Origin: Verrucomicrobiota bacterium
GTDB lineage: Bacteria > Verrucomicrobiota > Verrucomicrobiia > Limisphaerales > PALSA-1396
Reading direction: 5' to 3'
Length of the DNA stretch: 64,000 nucleotides
NCBI GenBank assembly: GCA_016200005.1
Contig: JACQFP010000053.1
Location: 1 to 64,000, forward strand
Below the pieces are notes generated by a model. That model saw only the letters and a list, made by a program, of their open reading frames with translations, searched no databases and had not been told where the DNA came from. Shown one piece after another: positions 46,225-54,316 of this stretch (positions are counted from its first letter, which is position 1; the number at the start of each line of letters is the position of its first letter). The position numbers were made by a program, and so were the translations under genes.

Positions 46225-48018
46225 ATGTCAGAACTAAAGAAATTGCCTCCTCACCTCATCGGCGGAAACTTTTTACTCACGGAAACCGACCCCAGCCTGG
46301 TTTTCACCCCGGAGGAATTGACGTCCGACCAACGCATGATGGCGCAGACAGCCGAGAAGTTTGTCGAAAAGGAGGTCATGCCGAACGTCGAAGCCCTGGA
46401 ACATCAACAGGACGGGATCGGCCCGGCGCTGTTCCGCAAGGCTTGCAAGCTCGGTTTGATCGGGATGGAAACCCCTGCCGAATTTGGCGGCCTCGGCCTC
46501 AATAAAGTCACCGGCATCGGCGTCTCGGAGCAACTCACGCGCCTCGGCGGGTTCGGCGTCACCTGCGGCGCGCACAGCGGCATCGGCACGCAACCACTCA
46601 TTTATTTTGGCAACGAAGCGCAAAAGAAAAAATATCTGCCCAAGCTCGCCAGCGGCGAATGGATCGCCGCCTACGCGCTTAGCGAAACCGGCTCCGGTTC
46701 GGACGCGCTCGGTATGAGGACCAAAGCCACGCTCACGCCCGACGGAAAACATTACGTCCTCAACGGCACCAAAATGTGGATCTCCAACGCCGGCTGGGCG
46801 GACTTGATCACGGTCTTCGCCAAGGTGGACGGCAAACTCGTCACGGCGTTCCTGGTGGAACGGACTTTCCCCGGCGTTTCCACCGGCAAGGAAGAACACA
46901 AACTCGGCATCAAGTCTTCCTCCACGCGCCGCGTCATTCTCGAAGACGTCAAAGTGCCGGTCGAAAATGTCTTGGGCGAGATCGGCAAGGGCGCCTACAT
47001 CGCGTTCAACATATTGAACCTTGGCCGCTTCGGCTTGGGCGCGGGTTGCATCGGCGGCTCCAAAGATTTGTTGAAGGTCGCTACCAAGTACGCTCTCGAA
47101 CGCCAACAGTTCGGTCGGCCCATCGCGTCGTTTGGTTTGATTCAACACAAGCTGGCGGAAATGGCCGTGCGGATTTTTGCCGGCGAAAGCACGACGTATC
47201 GCACCGCCGCCATGATCGACGCCGTGATGGCCACCGGCGAGATGATGGACTCCCCGGCCTTCGCGCGCGCGCTGGACGAGTTCGCGCTAGAATGCTCCAT
47301 CATCAAGATCGTATGCAGCGAGATTCTCGGCTACGCAGCGGATGAAACCCTGCAGGTTCACGGCGGTTACGGTTTCACCGAGGAATTTCCTGCCGCGCGC
47401 GGCTATCGCGACTCGCGTATCAACCGCATTTTCGAAGGCACGAACGAAATCAACCGGCTGTTCATCCCCGGCAACCTCATGCGCCGCGCGCAAAAGGGAC
47501 GCTTCCCGCTGATGGAAGCCGTCAAGAAAGTCAGCAAGGAAGTTCTCGACCTTTCGCCGTCACTCGATGCCGACGGCGACGAACTGGCCGCTGCGCAATC
47601 GCTCCTTGCCAACGCGAAGAAACTTGTGCTTCTGCTCGCCGGCATCGCCTACCAGAAATTCGGCGACAAGCTTATCGAAGAACAGGAAGTGCTGGCATGT
47701 CTCAGCGACATCATCAGCGACATTTACCTGGCCGAAAGCGCCCGACTGCGGACGTTGAAGGTGCGCAAGTCAAACGTCCGCCAGTCGATCATGGCCGACC
47801 TGACGCTCGTGTTCGTCAACGACGCCGTCGGGCGGATGGAAGCCTTGGCGCGTACGGCATTGACCGCCACGTCGGAAGGCGATGAATTGCGCGCGCAACT
47901 GGGAATCGCGAAACGACTGTTGCGCTGGCAACCACTCAACACCGTGGCGATGCGCCGCCGCATTGCCAAACGCTTGTGCGAAGTTGGCAATTATTCGGCG
48001 TTGGTTGCGGAGAAGTAA
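46225..48018 (+). CDS. fadE: Acyl-CoA dehydrogenase, long (VLCAD/ACAD9-like) form
   Basis: 597 residues: a core acyl-CoA dehydrogenase (about 30-430) plus a 160-residue helical C-terminal extension as in VLCAD/ACAD9-type enzymes. YALSETGSGSDALGM and GTKMWISNAG bind flavin and substrate; ALERQQFGRPIASFGLIQ; HGGYGFTEEFPAARGYRDSR; catalytic Glu404 in RIFEGTNEINR. It performs the first oxidation of beta-oxidation and hands electrons to the EtfAB encoded upstream. It closes the cluster. fadE is given by role, not by close identity with the E. coli gene. Confidence 0.88.
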   Translation: MSELKKLPPHLIGGNFLLTETDPSLVFTPEELTSDQRMMAQTAEKFVEKEVMPNVEALEHQQDGIGPALFRKACKLGLIGMETPAEFGGLGLNKVTGIGVSEQLTRLGGFGVTCGAHSGIGTQPLIYFGNEAQKKKYLPKLASGEWIAAYALSETGSGSDALGMRTKATLTPDGKHYVLNGTKMWISNAGWADLITVFAKVDGKLVTAFLVERTFPGVSTGKEEHKLGIKSSSTRRVILEDVKVPVENVLGEIGKGAYIAFNILNLGRFGLGAGCIGGSKDLLKVATKYALERQQFGRPIASFGLIQHKLAEMAVRIFAGESTTYRTAAMIDAVMATGEMMDSPAFARALDEFALECSIIKIVCSEILGYAADETLQVHGGYGFTEEFPAARGYRDSRINRIFEGTNEINRLFIPGNLMRRAQKGRFPLMEAVKKVSKEVLDLSPSLDADGDELAAAQSLLANAKKLVLLLAGIAYQKFGDKLIEEQEVLACLSDIISDIYLAESARLRTLKVRKSNVRQSIMADLTLVFVNDAVGRMEALARTALTATSEGDELRAQLGIAKRLLRWQPLNTVAMRRRIAKRLCEVGNYSALVAEK

Positions 48019-48409
48019 GTTGGGTAGGGACGCCGCGCTGCGGCGTCCAGTCGGCCTCAGAGCGATTACGGTATTGGTTTTAGCGACTCAGCCGAGGTTG
48101 GAGTTCAAGCTTCAGCTTGGCCGCACGCTAGTTCTTTAATCGGAGCAAGCTGAAGCTTGAACTCCAACGCCAAAGTCCTCGCAGCCGGACGGGATGCTGG
48201 CGGATAACAGCGCCACGCCTTCGCGGCTCGCGTGCTAATGCCCATCTTCCGCCCTCCGCCTTCTAACTTATGGCTTCTGTTTTGTGCTTCTCAGCCTTCT
48301 CCCTTTCCTCTCCGCCTCGACTGGGGAGAGGATAAAGGTGAGGTGTCGAAATCCCACGCGCCCTAAAAGTTCTTCCCAGTTTTCGCGCCCTGCGCTATCG
48401 TCGCCCGCG
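48019..48409. other. 391-base spacer with palindromes, junction to the accessory island
   Basis: The spacer holds the perfect 23-bp inverted repeat at 48097-48168 and a decayed CTCTCCCC-type element near 48297-48345 (CCTTCTCCCTTTCC ... GGGGAGAGGATAAAGG). No gene is visible. It separates the metabolic cluster from the DNA-modification island and could contain the island's promoter. Confidence 0.5.
48097..48168. repeat. Perfect 23-bp inverted repeat
   Basis: GTTGGAGTTCAAGCTTCAGCTTG (cited in parts: GTTGGAGTTCAAGC, TTCAGCTTG) at 48097-48119 is exactly mirrored at 48146-48168 around a 26-base loop. The arms are themselves semi-palindromic (AAGCTT). Same family as 28775-28845. Confidence 0.9.
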
Positions 48410-49225
48410 ATGGCATCCACGTCTTACCAGGAAATCAGAGATTCGTTGCGGCAACTTTACCTGGACGACCCACGCCCTTGGCTGGTCGGCTTCAGCGGCG
48501 GCAAGGACAGCACGATGGTTGCCTCAGTCATCGTCGAAACCATTGCGGGCATCCCCGACGGTCAGCGGAAGAAGCCGGTCGCCATTCTTTGCACCGACAC
48601 GCGCGTCGAGATTCCTGCCATCGCAGAGACGATCGAGAGCACACTTGCCAGGATCAACAAGTTCTCCCAGCAAGCTGCCCTCAATATCGAAGTCAACCTT
48701 CTCAAACCGCCCGCCGAACAATCCTTTTGGGTGAACATCATCGGGCGCGGGTACCCGCCGCCCAACCGAGTCTTTCGCTGGTGCACGCAGCGCCTCAAGA
48801 TTGATCCCGTCACCGTGTTTGTAAACCAGCGCATTGGGCACTGGGGCGAAGCCATCCTGCATCTCGGCGCGCGCCGCGCCGAAAGCTCCACCCGCGCACA
48901 GACGATGGCAAACCGCGACACGCGCGACGGCTTGAACCGTCACCCCGATCTCCCGCGCGTCTGGGTTTCCAACCCCATCGAATTCCTTACCACCGAGGAA
49001 GTCTGGGCTTATCTCCTCCAAAAACCGAACCCGTGGGGCGGCGACAACCGCCCGCTCTACAAACTCTACGCCAGCGCCTCCAACGGCGAATGTCCCATCC
49101 AGATTGACACCAGCACGCCCAGTTGCGGCAACTCCCGCTTCGGCTGCTGGACCTGCACCGTTGTCGAACGCGACAAAGCCGGCGAAGGCCTGCTGGCCCT
49201 TCGGAGTGAAACCATCTGGAACTAA
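48410..49225 (+). CDS. dndC: DndC-like DNA sulfurtransferase (PAPS-reductase fold), C-terminally short
   Basis: 271 residues; DndC proteins usually have about 450-550. The match is close where present: WLVGFSGGKDST (ATP-pyrophosphatase loop, 29-35), LCTDTRVEIPAI, EQSFWVNIIGRGYPPPN, FRWCTQRLKIDP, HWGEAILHLGARRAES, and STPSCGNSRFGCWTCTVV. DndC activates the DNA backbone and, with its Fe-S cluster Cys, helps place sulfur in phosphorothioate DNA. All four Cys expected for the cluster (one in WCTQR, three in CGNSRFGCWTC) remain. The frame ends 20 residues after the last, so the C-terminal half is missing. No dndB, dndD, dndE or cysteine desulfurase gene is adjacent. It could be a decayed gene or a compact variant; the next gene is four bases away. 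Confidence 0.75.
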   Translation: MASTSYQEIRDSLRQLYLDDPRPWLVGFSGGKDSTMVASVIVETIAGIPDGQRKKPVAILCTDTRVEIPAIAETIESTLARINKFSQQAALNIEVNLLKPPAEQSFWVNIIGRGYPPPNRVFRWCTQRLKIDPVTVFVNQRIGHWGEAILHLGARRAESSTRAQTMANRDTRDGLNRHPDLPRVWVSNPIEFLTTEEVWAYLLQKPNPWGGDNRPLYKLYASASNGECPIQIDTSTPSCGNSRFGCWTCTVVERDKAGEGLLALRSETIWN

Positions 49226-49229
49226 AGCG

Positions 49230-50381
49230 ATGAACTACTGGCTCGATTTGTTTACCGGCGCAACTTGGGACGAGTTTCAGAAAGCTGGTGCGAATGTCTC
49301 AGGTTTTCGCCCGCGCATGCGAAACGCCGCAAAGAATGTTAAGCCGGGAGACATTCTTCTCTGCTACCTCACCGGAGTAATGCGCTGGGTCGGAGCATTG
49401 GAGGTTGTCGGGTTAAGCAGGGACGACCGTCCGATCTGGAAGGACGTTGATTTCCCGGTACGGTTCGATGTTAAGCCGCTGGTCGTTCTACAGCCGGAGA
49501 ATGGCATCCCGATGAGCGAACTCGAAGGCCGGGTCAATTTTTACCGAAGCGCGAAAGACCGTGGCAAGTTCAGAGGTTTCGTCCGGATGAGTCCAAATCG
49601 TTTTGGAGTGGAAAAGGACGGAGCATTGGTCTTGGATCTTCTGAGGCAGGCGCAATCTTCACCGATTGCGCGTCCCGTTGACCCGAAAAAACTGGCCTAC
49701 CGGCCCAAGTTGTTCAAGGCCGAGCAACGGAAAGGTAAGCGGACAGTTTCCGTTGTTGTCAGCGTTCCCGAGCCAGAAGAGACACAACTTGAGATTCCCG
49801 ATGAACAAGTGTCGGAGTCTCAAGAAATTTCCGCCGTCAGCAAGCACACCGAGATTCAATACAACCTTTTGAGTCTCGGTGCTGACATGGGCAACGACGT
49901 TTGGGTGGCGCGCAACGACCGCTCCAGACAATGGCAAGATCAGGTGCTCGGCGAAATGCCTCGAATGGTGGCAGAGCTTCCGACACAATTCAACGAAGTC
50001 ACGAACAAGACAATCGAGTTGATTGATGTTCTGTGGCTGAAGGGGAACTCCATTGTGGCTGCGTTCGAGGTCGAAAGCACTACGAAGATTTACTCTGGCC
50101 TGCTGCGAATGAGCGACTTGTTGGCCTTGCAGCCCAATCTGGAAATCAATCTCTTCCTCGTTGCGCCAGATGAGCGGCGTGACAAGGTCGAGCAAGAAAT
50201 TTTGCGCCCCACTTTCGCGTTGCGGGAAAAACCTTTGGCCAAGGTCTGCGGTTTCATCGCCTTCTCGACGTTGCTGGATAAACTTCAGGGCATCAGACGG
50301 CTGAATCTCGCAGCCTCGCTAAAGCCGGATTTCCTTCAGAAGATCGCAGAGTATTTTGAGACGGACGAAGCTGCTGTATGA
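49230..50381 (+). CDS. EVE-domain protein fused to a PD-(D/E)xK-like nuclease
   Basis: 383 residues from ATG 49230, four bases after the DndC-like stop. An N-terminal EVE domain (about 1-105: YWLDLFTG, NVKPGDILLCYLTGV, WVGALEV) belongs to the PUA superfamily that reads modified bases. A charged linker (150-205) leads to a nuclease-like domain (about 225-345) with VWVARNDRSRQW, LIDVLWLKG and AAFEVESTTKIYSGLLRM. Asp266 with Glu280 and Glu282 fits a D-ExE variant of the restriction fold. Architecture suggests a modification-dependent nuclease. The DNA looks less GC-rich than the upstream gene, hinting at transfer. Confidence 0.7.
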   Translation: MNYWLDLFTGATWDEFQKAGANVSGFRPRMRNAAKNVKPGDILLCYLTGVMRWVGALEVVGLSRDDRPIWKDVDFPVRFDVKPLVVLQPENGIPMSELEGRVNFYRSAKDRGKFRGFVRMSPNRFGVEKDGALVLDLLRQAQSSPIARPVDPKKLAYRPKLFKAEQRKGKRTVSVVVSVPEPEETQLEIPDEQVSESQEISAVSKHTEIQYNLLSLGADMGNDVWVARNDRSRQWQDQVLGEMPRMVAELPTQFNEVTNKTIELIDVLWLKGNSIVAAFEVESTTKIYSGLLRMSDLLALQPNLEINLFLVAPDERRDKVEQEILRPTFALREKPLAKVCGFIAFSTLLDKLQGIRRLNLAASLKPDFLQKIAEYFETDEAAV

Positions 50382-50445
50382 ACGCGCTGACGCAATTCGA
50401 CGAGCAGGCAGTCAAGCGTTGAACCGTGTTTACAGTTTGAGCGAT

Positions 50446-51612
50446 ATGAGCAAATCAACTAAAACTTCAGACGTGAAAAAGAAATTGGGCAAGCCGAGCC
50501 TCAAGCCTCGCGAGGTGACCGAGAAACCAGTGGGCAAGTTGGTATTCGACACCCTCAATCCACGGTTGCCGTCGTATCTGAATAAGGGAAGCGAGACTGA
50601 TGTGATTCAGTGGATGCTCGACGAAGCGAATATCGTCGAGTTGATGGGAGCGATTGGAGAGCAGGGGTATTTCGAGGGAGAGCCACTCATCGTCGTCGAG
50701 ACCAAAGCAAACAAAGGCGTGTTCGAGGTTGTGGAGGGCAACCGACGCCTAGCAGCTGTGAAACTCCTCAGTCATCCTGAACTCGCCCCAACACACAAGA
50801 ACGCCGTCGCGACTGCAAGTGCCCAAGCGAAGCACAAACCAACCGATATTCCTGTACTGGTTTTCGATGAACGCAGTGAAGTATTGCGTTACTTGGCGTA
50901 CCGGCACATCACAGGCGTTGAACAGTGGAATCCTCTTCAGAAAGCGCGCTATCTGAAGCAGCTTGCGAATGAGCCTGACTTCAAGAAGCTTGGCAAGGAT
51001 GAGTTGCGCCAGCGGTTGGCGAAAGAGATCGGAAGCAACGCCAACTACGTCGCACGGTTGTTGGCTGGCCTTGCGGTCTATGCCAAAATTGCTGATCAGG
51101 GATTCTTCAAGATTCCGGGACTCGATGAGCGAACGATCTCATACTCGGTGCTCACGACGGCTTTGACGTATTCGAGTCTGGCCCGACACATCGGGTTGGA
51201 CAGCCCTACGGATGACGATGCCGCGAAGATTAAGTTAAAGGGGCTGGAGGAGCTTGCCAAATGGGTCTTTGAGGAAAACACGGAAGGGTTTACCCGTGTC
51301 GGCGAATCACGCGGGCTCAAAAAACTTGCGCGCATTGTCGAAACGGACAAGGCGCTGCAGAAGTTCCGGGATGGACGCAGTCTTGACGAGGCTTTCGCCT
51401 TTACCACCGGCCCGGCCGAAGCATTTCGCGATGCTCTTCGCCAGGGCAAGTCGCAGTTGGAAATCGCTCGCGACACCGTGCATCTCATCGACAATCACCA
51501 ACAGGAAGACGCAGACCTTCTTAAGGAAATCCAGCGAATTACCAGACTCGTCTCAGGTCACGTCGAGGACAGCTTGGCGAATTCTACGAAGAAGAGCACC
51601 GACGCCAAGTAG
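50446..51612 (+). CDS. ParB/sulfiredoxin-fold protein in a DNA-modification island
   Basis: 388 residues from ATG 50446, 64 bases after the nuclease gene. A basic leader (KSTKTSDVKKKLGKPSLKP) precedes a ParB-like nuclease domain (about 20-140) with the hallmark VEGNRRLAAVKLL (Glu97-Arg101), the phosphate/nucleotide motif of the ParB/Srx fold. A helical middle (150-250) resembles the ParB helix-turn-helix region (KEIGSNANYVARLLAG), and a long helical tail follows. It is not a chromosome-partition ParB: no parA is adjacent. ParB/Srx proteins occur in DNA-modification conflict systems as CTP/ATP-binding switches. The exact activity is unknown. Confidence 0.7.
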   Translation: MSKSTKTSDVKKKLGKPSLKPREVTEKPVGKLVFDTLNPRLPSYLNKGSETDVIQWMLDEANIVELMGAIGEQGYFEGEPLIVVETKANKGVFEVVEGNRRLAAVKLLSHPELAPTHKNAVATASAQAKHKPTDIPVLVFDERSEVLRYLAYRHITGVEQWNPLQKARYLKQLANEPDFKKLGKDELRQRLAKEIGSNANYVARLLAGLAVYAKIADQGFFKIPGLDERTISYSVLTTALTYSSLARHIGLDSPTDDDAAKIKLKGLEELAKWVFEENTEGFTRVGESRGLKKLARIVETDKALQKFRDGRSLDEAFAFTTGPAEAFRDALRQGKSQLEIARDTVHLIDNHQQEDADLLKEIQRITRLVSGHVEDSLANSTKKSTDAK

Positions 51613-51618
51613 CCCGCC

Positions 51619-52590
51619 ATGACATACTCCCTGCCGAAGCATACCGCGTTTGACCAGCACCATTGGGCTGATTGGGTCGAACTATTGTGCCTTGCTGACC
51701 CCGATGGCGAAATGTCAGCTAGTCGCGTTATCCAACAAGCAGGGCAGCGCAACAAGGATTTGGGGGAGGCGCAGGAGGTCGATGATCTTGACGACGTTTC
51801 CGACGCGGAATTGGACAAGGCGGAGCTTGGCGACAAGTGGCGGGAACGGGTTGACGAGTGGTTCGGTCACTTGCATTTCCGTGCAAAGCATTTCGGCGAT
51901 AGTTATCCTTTTGAAGTGAAGGGCGGCCCTTCCTTGCTGAAAAAGCGGGCGGAGCTGACCGAACGCCACAAGCTCTACGTGGCCTTGCTCATGGCATCGA
52001 ATCTAGGCTACTTCAACGCCTACCAATCTGACCTGACCGCCAGTTTTGAGTTGCTATGTTTGGAGGTATTCAGATCGTGGTTGCCCGAACGCGCCCAAGT
52101 ACATTTGTTTGGGAGCAATAAGCTGAACGAAGGAATTTTCTCAGGCCATCTCTTGGCGAAGATTGGCAAACTCGCTGAACACTTGAACGAACACATTCAC
52201 CCGGATATCAGCGAAGACTCGTTTGCGCCAGAGGACGCTGGCGACAATGGACTTGACCTCGCGGCATGGATACCGGTGGGTGACTCTTCGCCGGGCACGG
52301 TGATTTTCTTTGGCCAATGCGCCTGCACCACAGAATGGGTTCGGAAACAGGATTCGTCAGCTTACGAGGCATGGAGCAGCGTGATCACGCTTGCGTCCCG
52401 TCCACTGAATGTCGTGTTCATCCCGTTTTGCCTCAGGTCGGCTTCCGGTTCGTGGCATTCGCCTCAGGATCAACACCGACATGTTCTTATGGATCGCTCA
52501 CGCGTCATGCACTTCTTGGAGGACAAGGTTAAAGACCTGCTTGGCTTGCCGGCTTTCAAGGCAGTGGACGAATGCTTGGCCAATGGATGA
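51619..52590 (+). CDS. Putative restriction-endonuclease-like island protein
   Basis: 323 residues, six bases after the ParB-like gene. No signal. The N-terminal part is acidic and helical (HHWADWVELLCLADPDG, EAQEVDDLDDVSDAELDK). The C-terminal half has NEGIFSGHLLAKIGKLAEHL and GDNGLDLAAWIPVGDSSPG, followed by VIFFGQCACTTEW. Asp213 in GLDLAAW and Gln233 in FFGQCA fit motif II and the (E/Q)x(K) strand of a PD-(D/E)xK fold, as in LFGQCK-type proteins, but the Lys position is Ala235. It may be inactive, use another Lys, or be a sensor. I do not recognise a named family. Confidence 0.55.
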   Translation: MTYSLPKHTAFDQHHWADWVELLCLADPDGEMSASRVIQQAGQRNKDLGEAQEVDDLDDVSDAELDKAELGDKWRERVDEWFGHLHFRAKHFGDSYPFEVKGGPSLLKKRAELTERHKLYVALLMASNLGYFNAYQSDLTASFELLCLEVFRSWLPERAQVHLFGSNKLNEGIFSGHLLAKIGKLAEHLNEHIHPDISEDSFAPEDAGDNGLDLAAWIPVGDSSPGTVIFFGQCACTTEWVRKQDSSAYEAWSSVITLASRPLNVVFIPFCLRSASGSWHSPQDQHRHVLMDRSRVMHFLEDKVKDLLGLPAFKAVDECLANG

Positions 52591-52602
52591 TCTTGATTGC
52601 GT

Positions 52603-53583
52603 ATGAAAGTCCAACTCACAGCGGTGTCATTGTTCTCGGGCTGCGGAGGATTCGATTACGGTGCAGTCCAAGCCGGGGTGAGGATCATTTGGGCGAATGA
52701 CAACGATCCCTACGCCGCCTCAGCTTACAAGTCCATCTTGCCGGATATTCCATTCACGCAAGGCGACATACGGGACATCGAGGATTTCCCGAGAGCTGAC
52801 ATTCTAATCGGCTGCTACCCTTGCACCGGTTTCAGCGAGGCTGCTCGCCGCCGTCCGAAGGACTTCAGCAAGCGCGATCTCCGCGCGAATCCGGGCAATT
52901 ACCTTTACCGAGAGTTCCTTCGCGCATTGAGGCAAGTCAAACCGAAGTTCTTGTTTGTGGAAAACGTGAAGGGCATGCTGACAGCTGAGCAGGGATGGTT
53001 TTTCGAGAGACAGTTGGATGGATTTCGGCGACACGGCTTTCGCGTTCAGTTCAAACTCCTGAATGCTGCCCATTACGGCGTCGCTCAGGAGCGACGGCGA
53101 ATTTTCATCGTTGGGGTACATGAGGACGTCACGAACTTTGAGTACGAATTCCCCAAACCTACCCACGGGCCTGATACGAGTACTCCATTCACGGTACTGC
53201 GTGACGCCATCGGCGATTTGGTTGCGAAACCAGATGACGACCATTGCCGGAAGAAATTTCACGGACACTACCTGACGAGAAACCGAAAACGAAATTGGGA
53301 TGAGCTTAGTTACACGGTCGTTGCCCATGCCGGCCATGTGCCGCTGCATCCCGATGGGCGGCCGATGAAACGAACCGGCAAAGACCGTTACGTGCTCCAA
53401 GGCAAAACCAACCGCAGGCTCAGTTGGCGGCAATGTGCTGCGATCCAAGGCCTGCCGGATCAGATCGCTGTTGATGGCGGAATCTTCGCCAAGTACCGGG
53501 TGGTGGGCAATGCCGTTCCGCCACCTTTGGCGAGAGCGTTGTTGATGCCGGTCGTCAAAGGCTGGCAGAAGTTAAAACGGTAG
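52603..53583 (+). CDS. dcm: DNA (cytosine-5) methyltransferase
   Basis: 326 residues from ATG 52603; TTG 52597 is possible. It transfers methyl from SAM to C5 of cytosine in a specific duplex. All main motifs are present: SLFSGCGGFDYGAVQAG (I), GCYPCTGFSEAARR with nucleophile Cys74 (IV; PCT where most have PCQ or PCP), FLFVENVKGM (VI), QERRRIFIVGVH (VIII), WRQCAAIQGLPD (IX) and VVGNAVPPPLARAL (X). The target-recognition region between VIII and IX is short. It lies 12 bases after the nuclease-like gene and converges with vsr, overlapping its stop region by 12 bases. The pairing with Vsr argues for true 5-methylcytosine production. Confidence 0.92.
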   Translation: MKVQLTAVSLFSGCGGFDYGAVQAGVRIIWANDNDPYAASAYKSILPDIPFTQGDIRDIEDFPRADILIGCYPCTGFSEAARRRPKDFSKRDLRANPGNYLYREFLRALRQVKPKFLFVENVKGMLTAEQGWFFERQLDGFRRHGFRVQFKLLNAAHYGVAQERRRIFIVGVHEDVTNFEYEFPKPTHGPDTSTPFTVLRDAIGDLVAKPDDDHCRKKFHGHYLTRNRKRNWDELSYTVVAHAGHVPLHPDGRPMKRTGKDRYVLQGKTNRRLSWRQCAAIQGLPDQIAVDGGIFAKYRVVGNAVPPPLARALLMPVVKGWQKLKR

Positions 53584-53997
53584 CCTTGCCGTTTTCAGCA
53601 AGGCTCTCTTGACCCGACTGAGTACCTGCTGTGGCTGACTTAACTCATGTGCCCAGACACGAACCACACGCCAGCCAGAGGTTCTCAGGCTTCGGTTGAT
53701 TTGTCGGTCGCGTAGGCGGTTGCGGGCCAACTTCGCCATCCAATACCTGCGATTGGTCTTCGGCTGATGTCCATGCGTCGGACACCCATGCCAAAAACAT
53801 CCGTCAACAAAAACTGCAAGGCGCCGTTCCCGGAATACGAAATCAGGCTTGCCGGTAACCTTGACATGCCTCCGCCAACCTCTGATGCCGTGCTTTCGGA
53901 ATAACGCAGCCAGTTTGATTTCCGTGTCCTTGTTGCCGGTCGCGCGAATAGCCGCCATGATCTGCGACCTTTTACGTTTGGAGAAAGCGTCAGCCAC
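53572..53997 (-). CDS. vsr: Very-short-patch mismatch endonuclease Vsr
   Basis: 141 residues from GTG 53997 (ADAFSKRKRSQIMAAIRATGNKDTE), typical Vsr length. It nicks 5' of T in T:G mismatches that arise when 5-methylcytosine deaminates. Motifs: GKPDFVF with the catalytic Asp, FVDGCFWHGCP with zinc Cys/His and the catalytic His pair, and GWRVVRVWAHEL. It is encoded opposite to dcm and overlaps its 3' end by 12 bases. The longer upstream frame is rejected because it lacks family similarity. Confidence 0.92.
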   Translation of the reverse strand: MADAFSKRKRSQIMAAIRATGNKDTEIKLAALFRKHGIRGWRRHVKVTGKPDFVFRERRLAVFVDGCFWHGCPTHGHQPKTNRRYWMAKLARNRLRDRQINRSLRTSGWRVVRVWAHELSQPQQVLSRVKRALLKTARLPF

Positions 53998-54069
53998 GAT
54001 CCCAGCATAATGCAAAGAGCTCGTGACAGCGATGCACGCGTTTCCAATTCGACGCCGTGACCTGAACAA

Positions 54070-54316
54070 TCAGAAAGCGGCGGGCGGAATCCTGCTCACG
54101 CTGGAAAAGCCCACCAAACCCATGCGCGACGAAGCCGTGGACGCGGGCGGTTACGAGTCGAAGCTCTGGCACGACAAGGATTATCCAAAAATCCAACTGC
54201 TTACGATTGAGGGTTTGTTGAGCGGCACCGAGCGCGTGGACGCGCCGCCGCAAATGAATCCCTTTGCCAAAGCGCAACGCGAAGCCAAGCCGGAGAAGCA
54301 GACGGAGTTGATTTAG
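54070..54316 (+). pseudogene. 3' remnant of a site-specific DNA methylase gene
   Basis: About 80 codons ending in TAG carry GGILLTLEKPTKPMRDEAVDAG, DKDYPKIQLLTIEGLL and NPFAKAQREA, which is the C-terminal tail of N4/N6-type site-specific DNA methylases (short motifs quoted: LLTLEKPTKPM, IQLLTIEGLL). Catalytic motifs (DPPY/SPPY, FxGxG) are gone; upstream sequence turns into the vsr 5' region. It is the leftover of a truncated methylase gene, perhaps cut when the dcm-vsr block arrived. Confidence 0.65.

Noticed and set aside
50446-51612. Chromosome-partitioning ParB
   Set aside because: No parA neighbour, the usual ParB GERR-type box reads EGNRR, and the context is a modification island.
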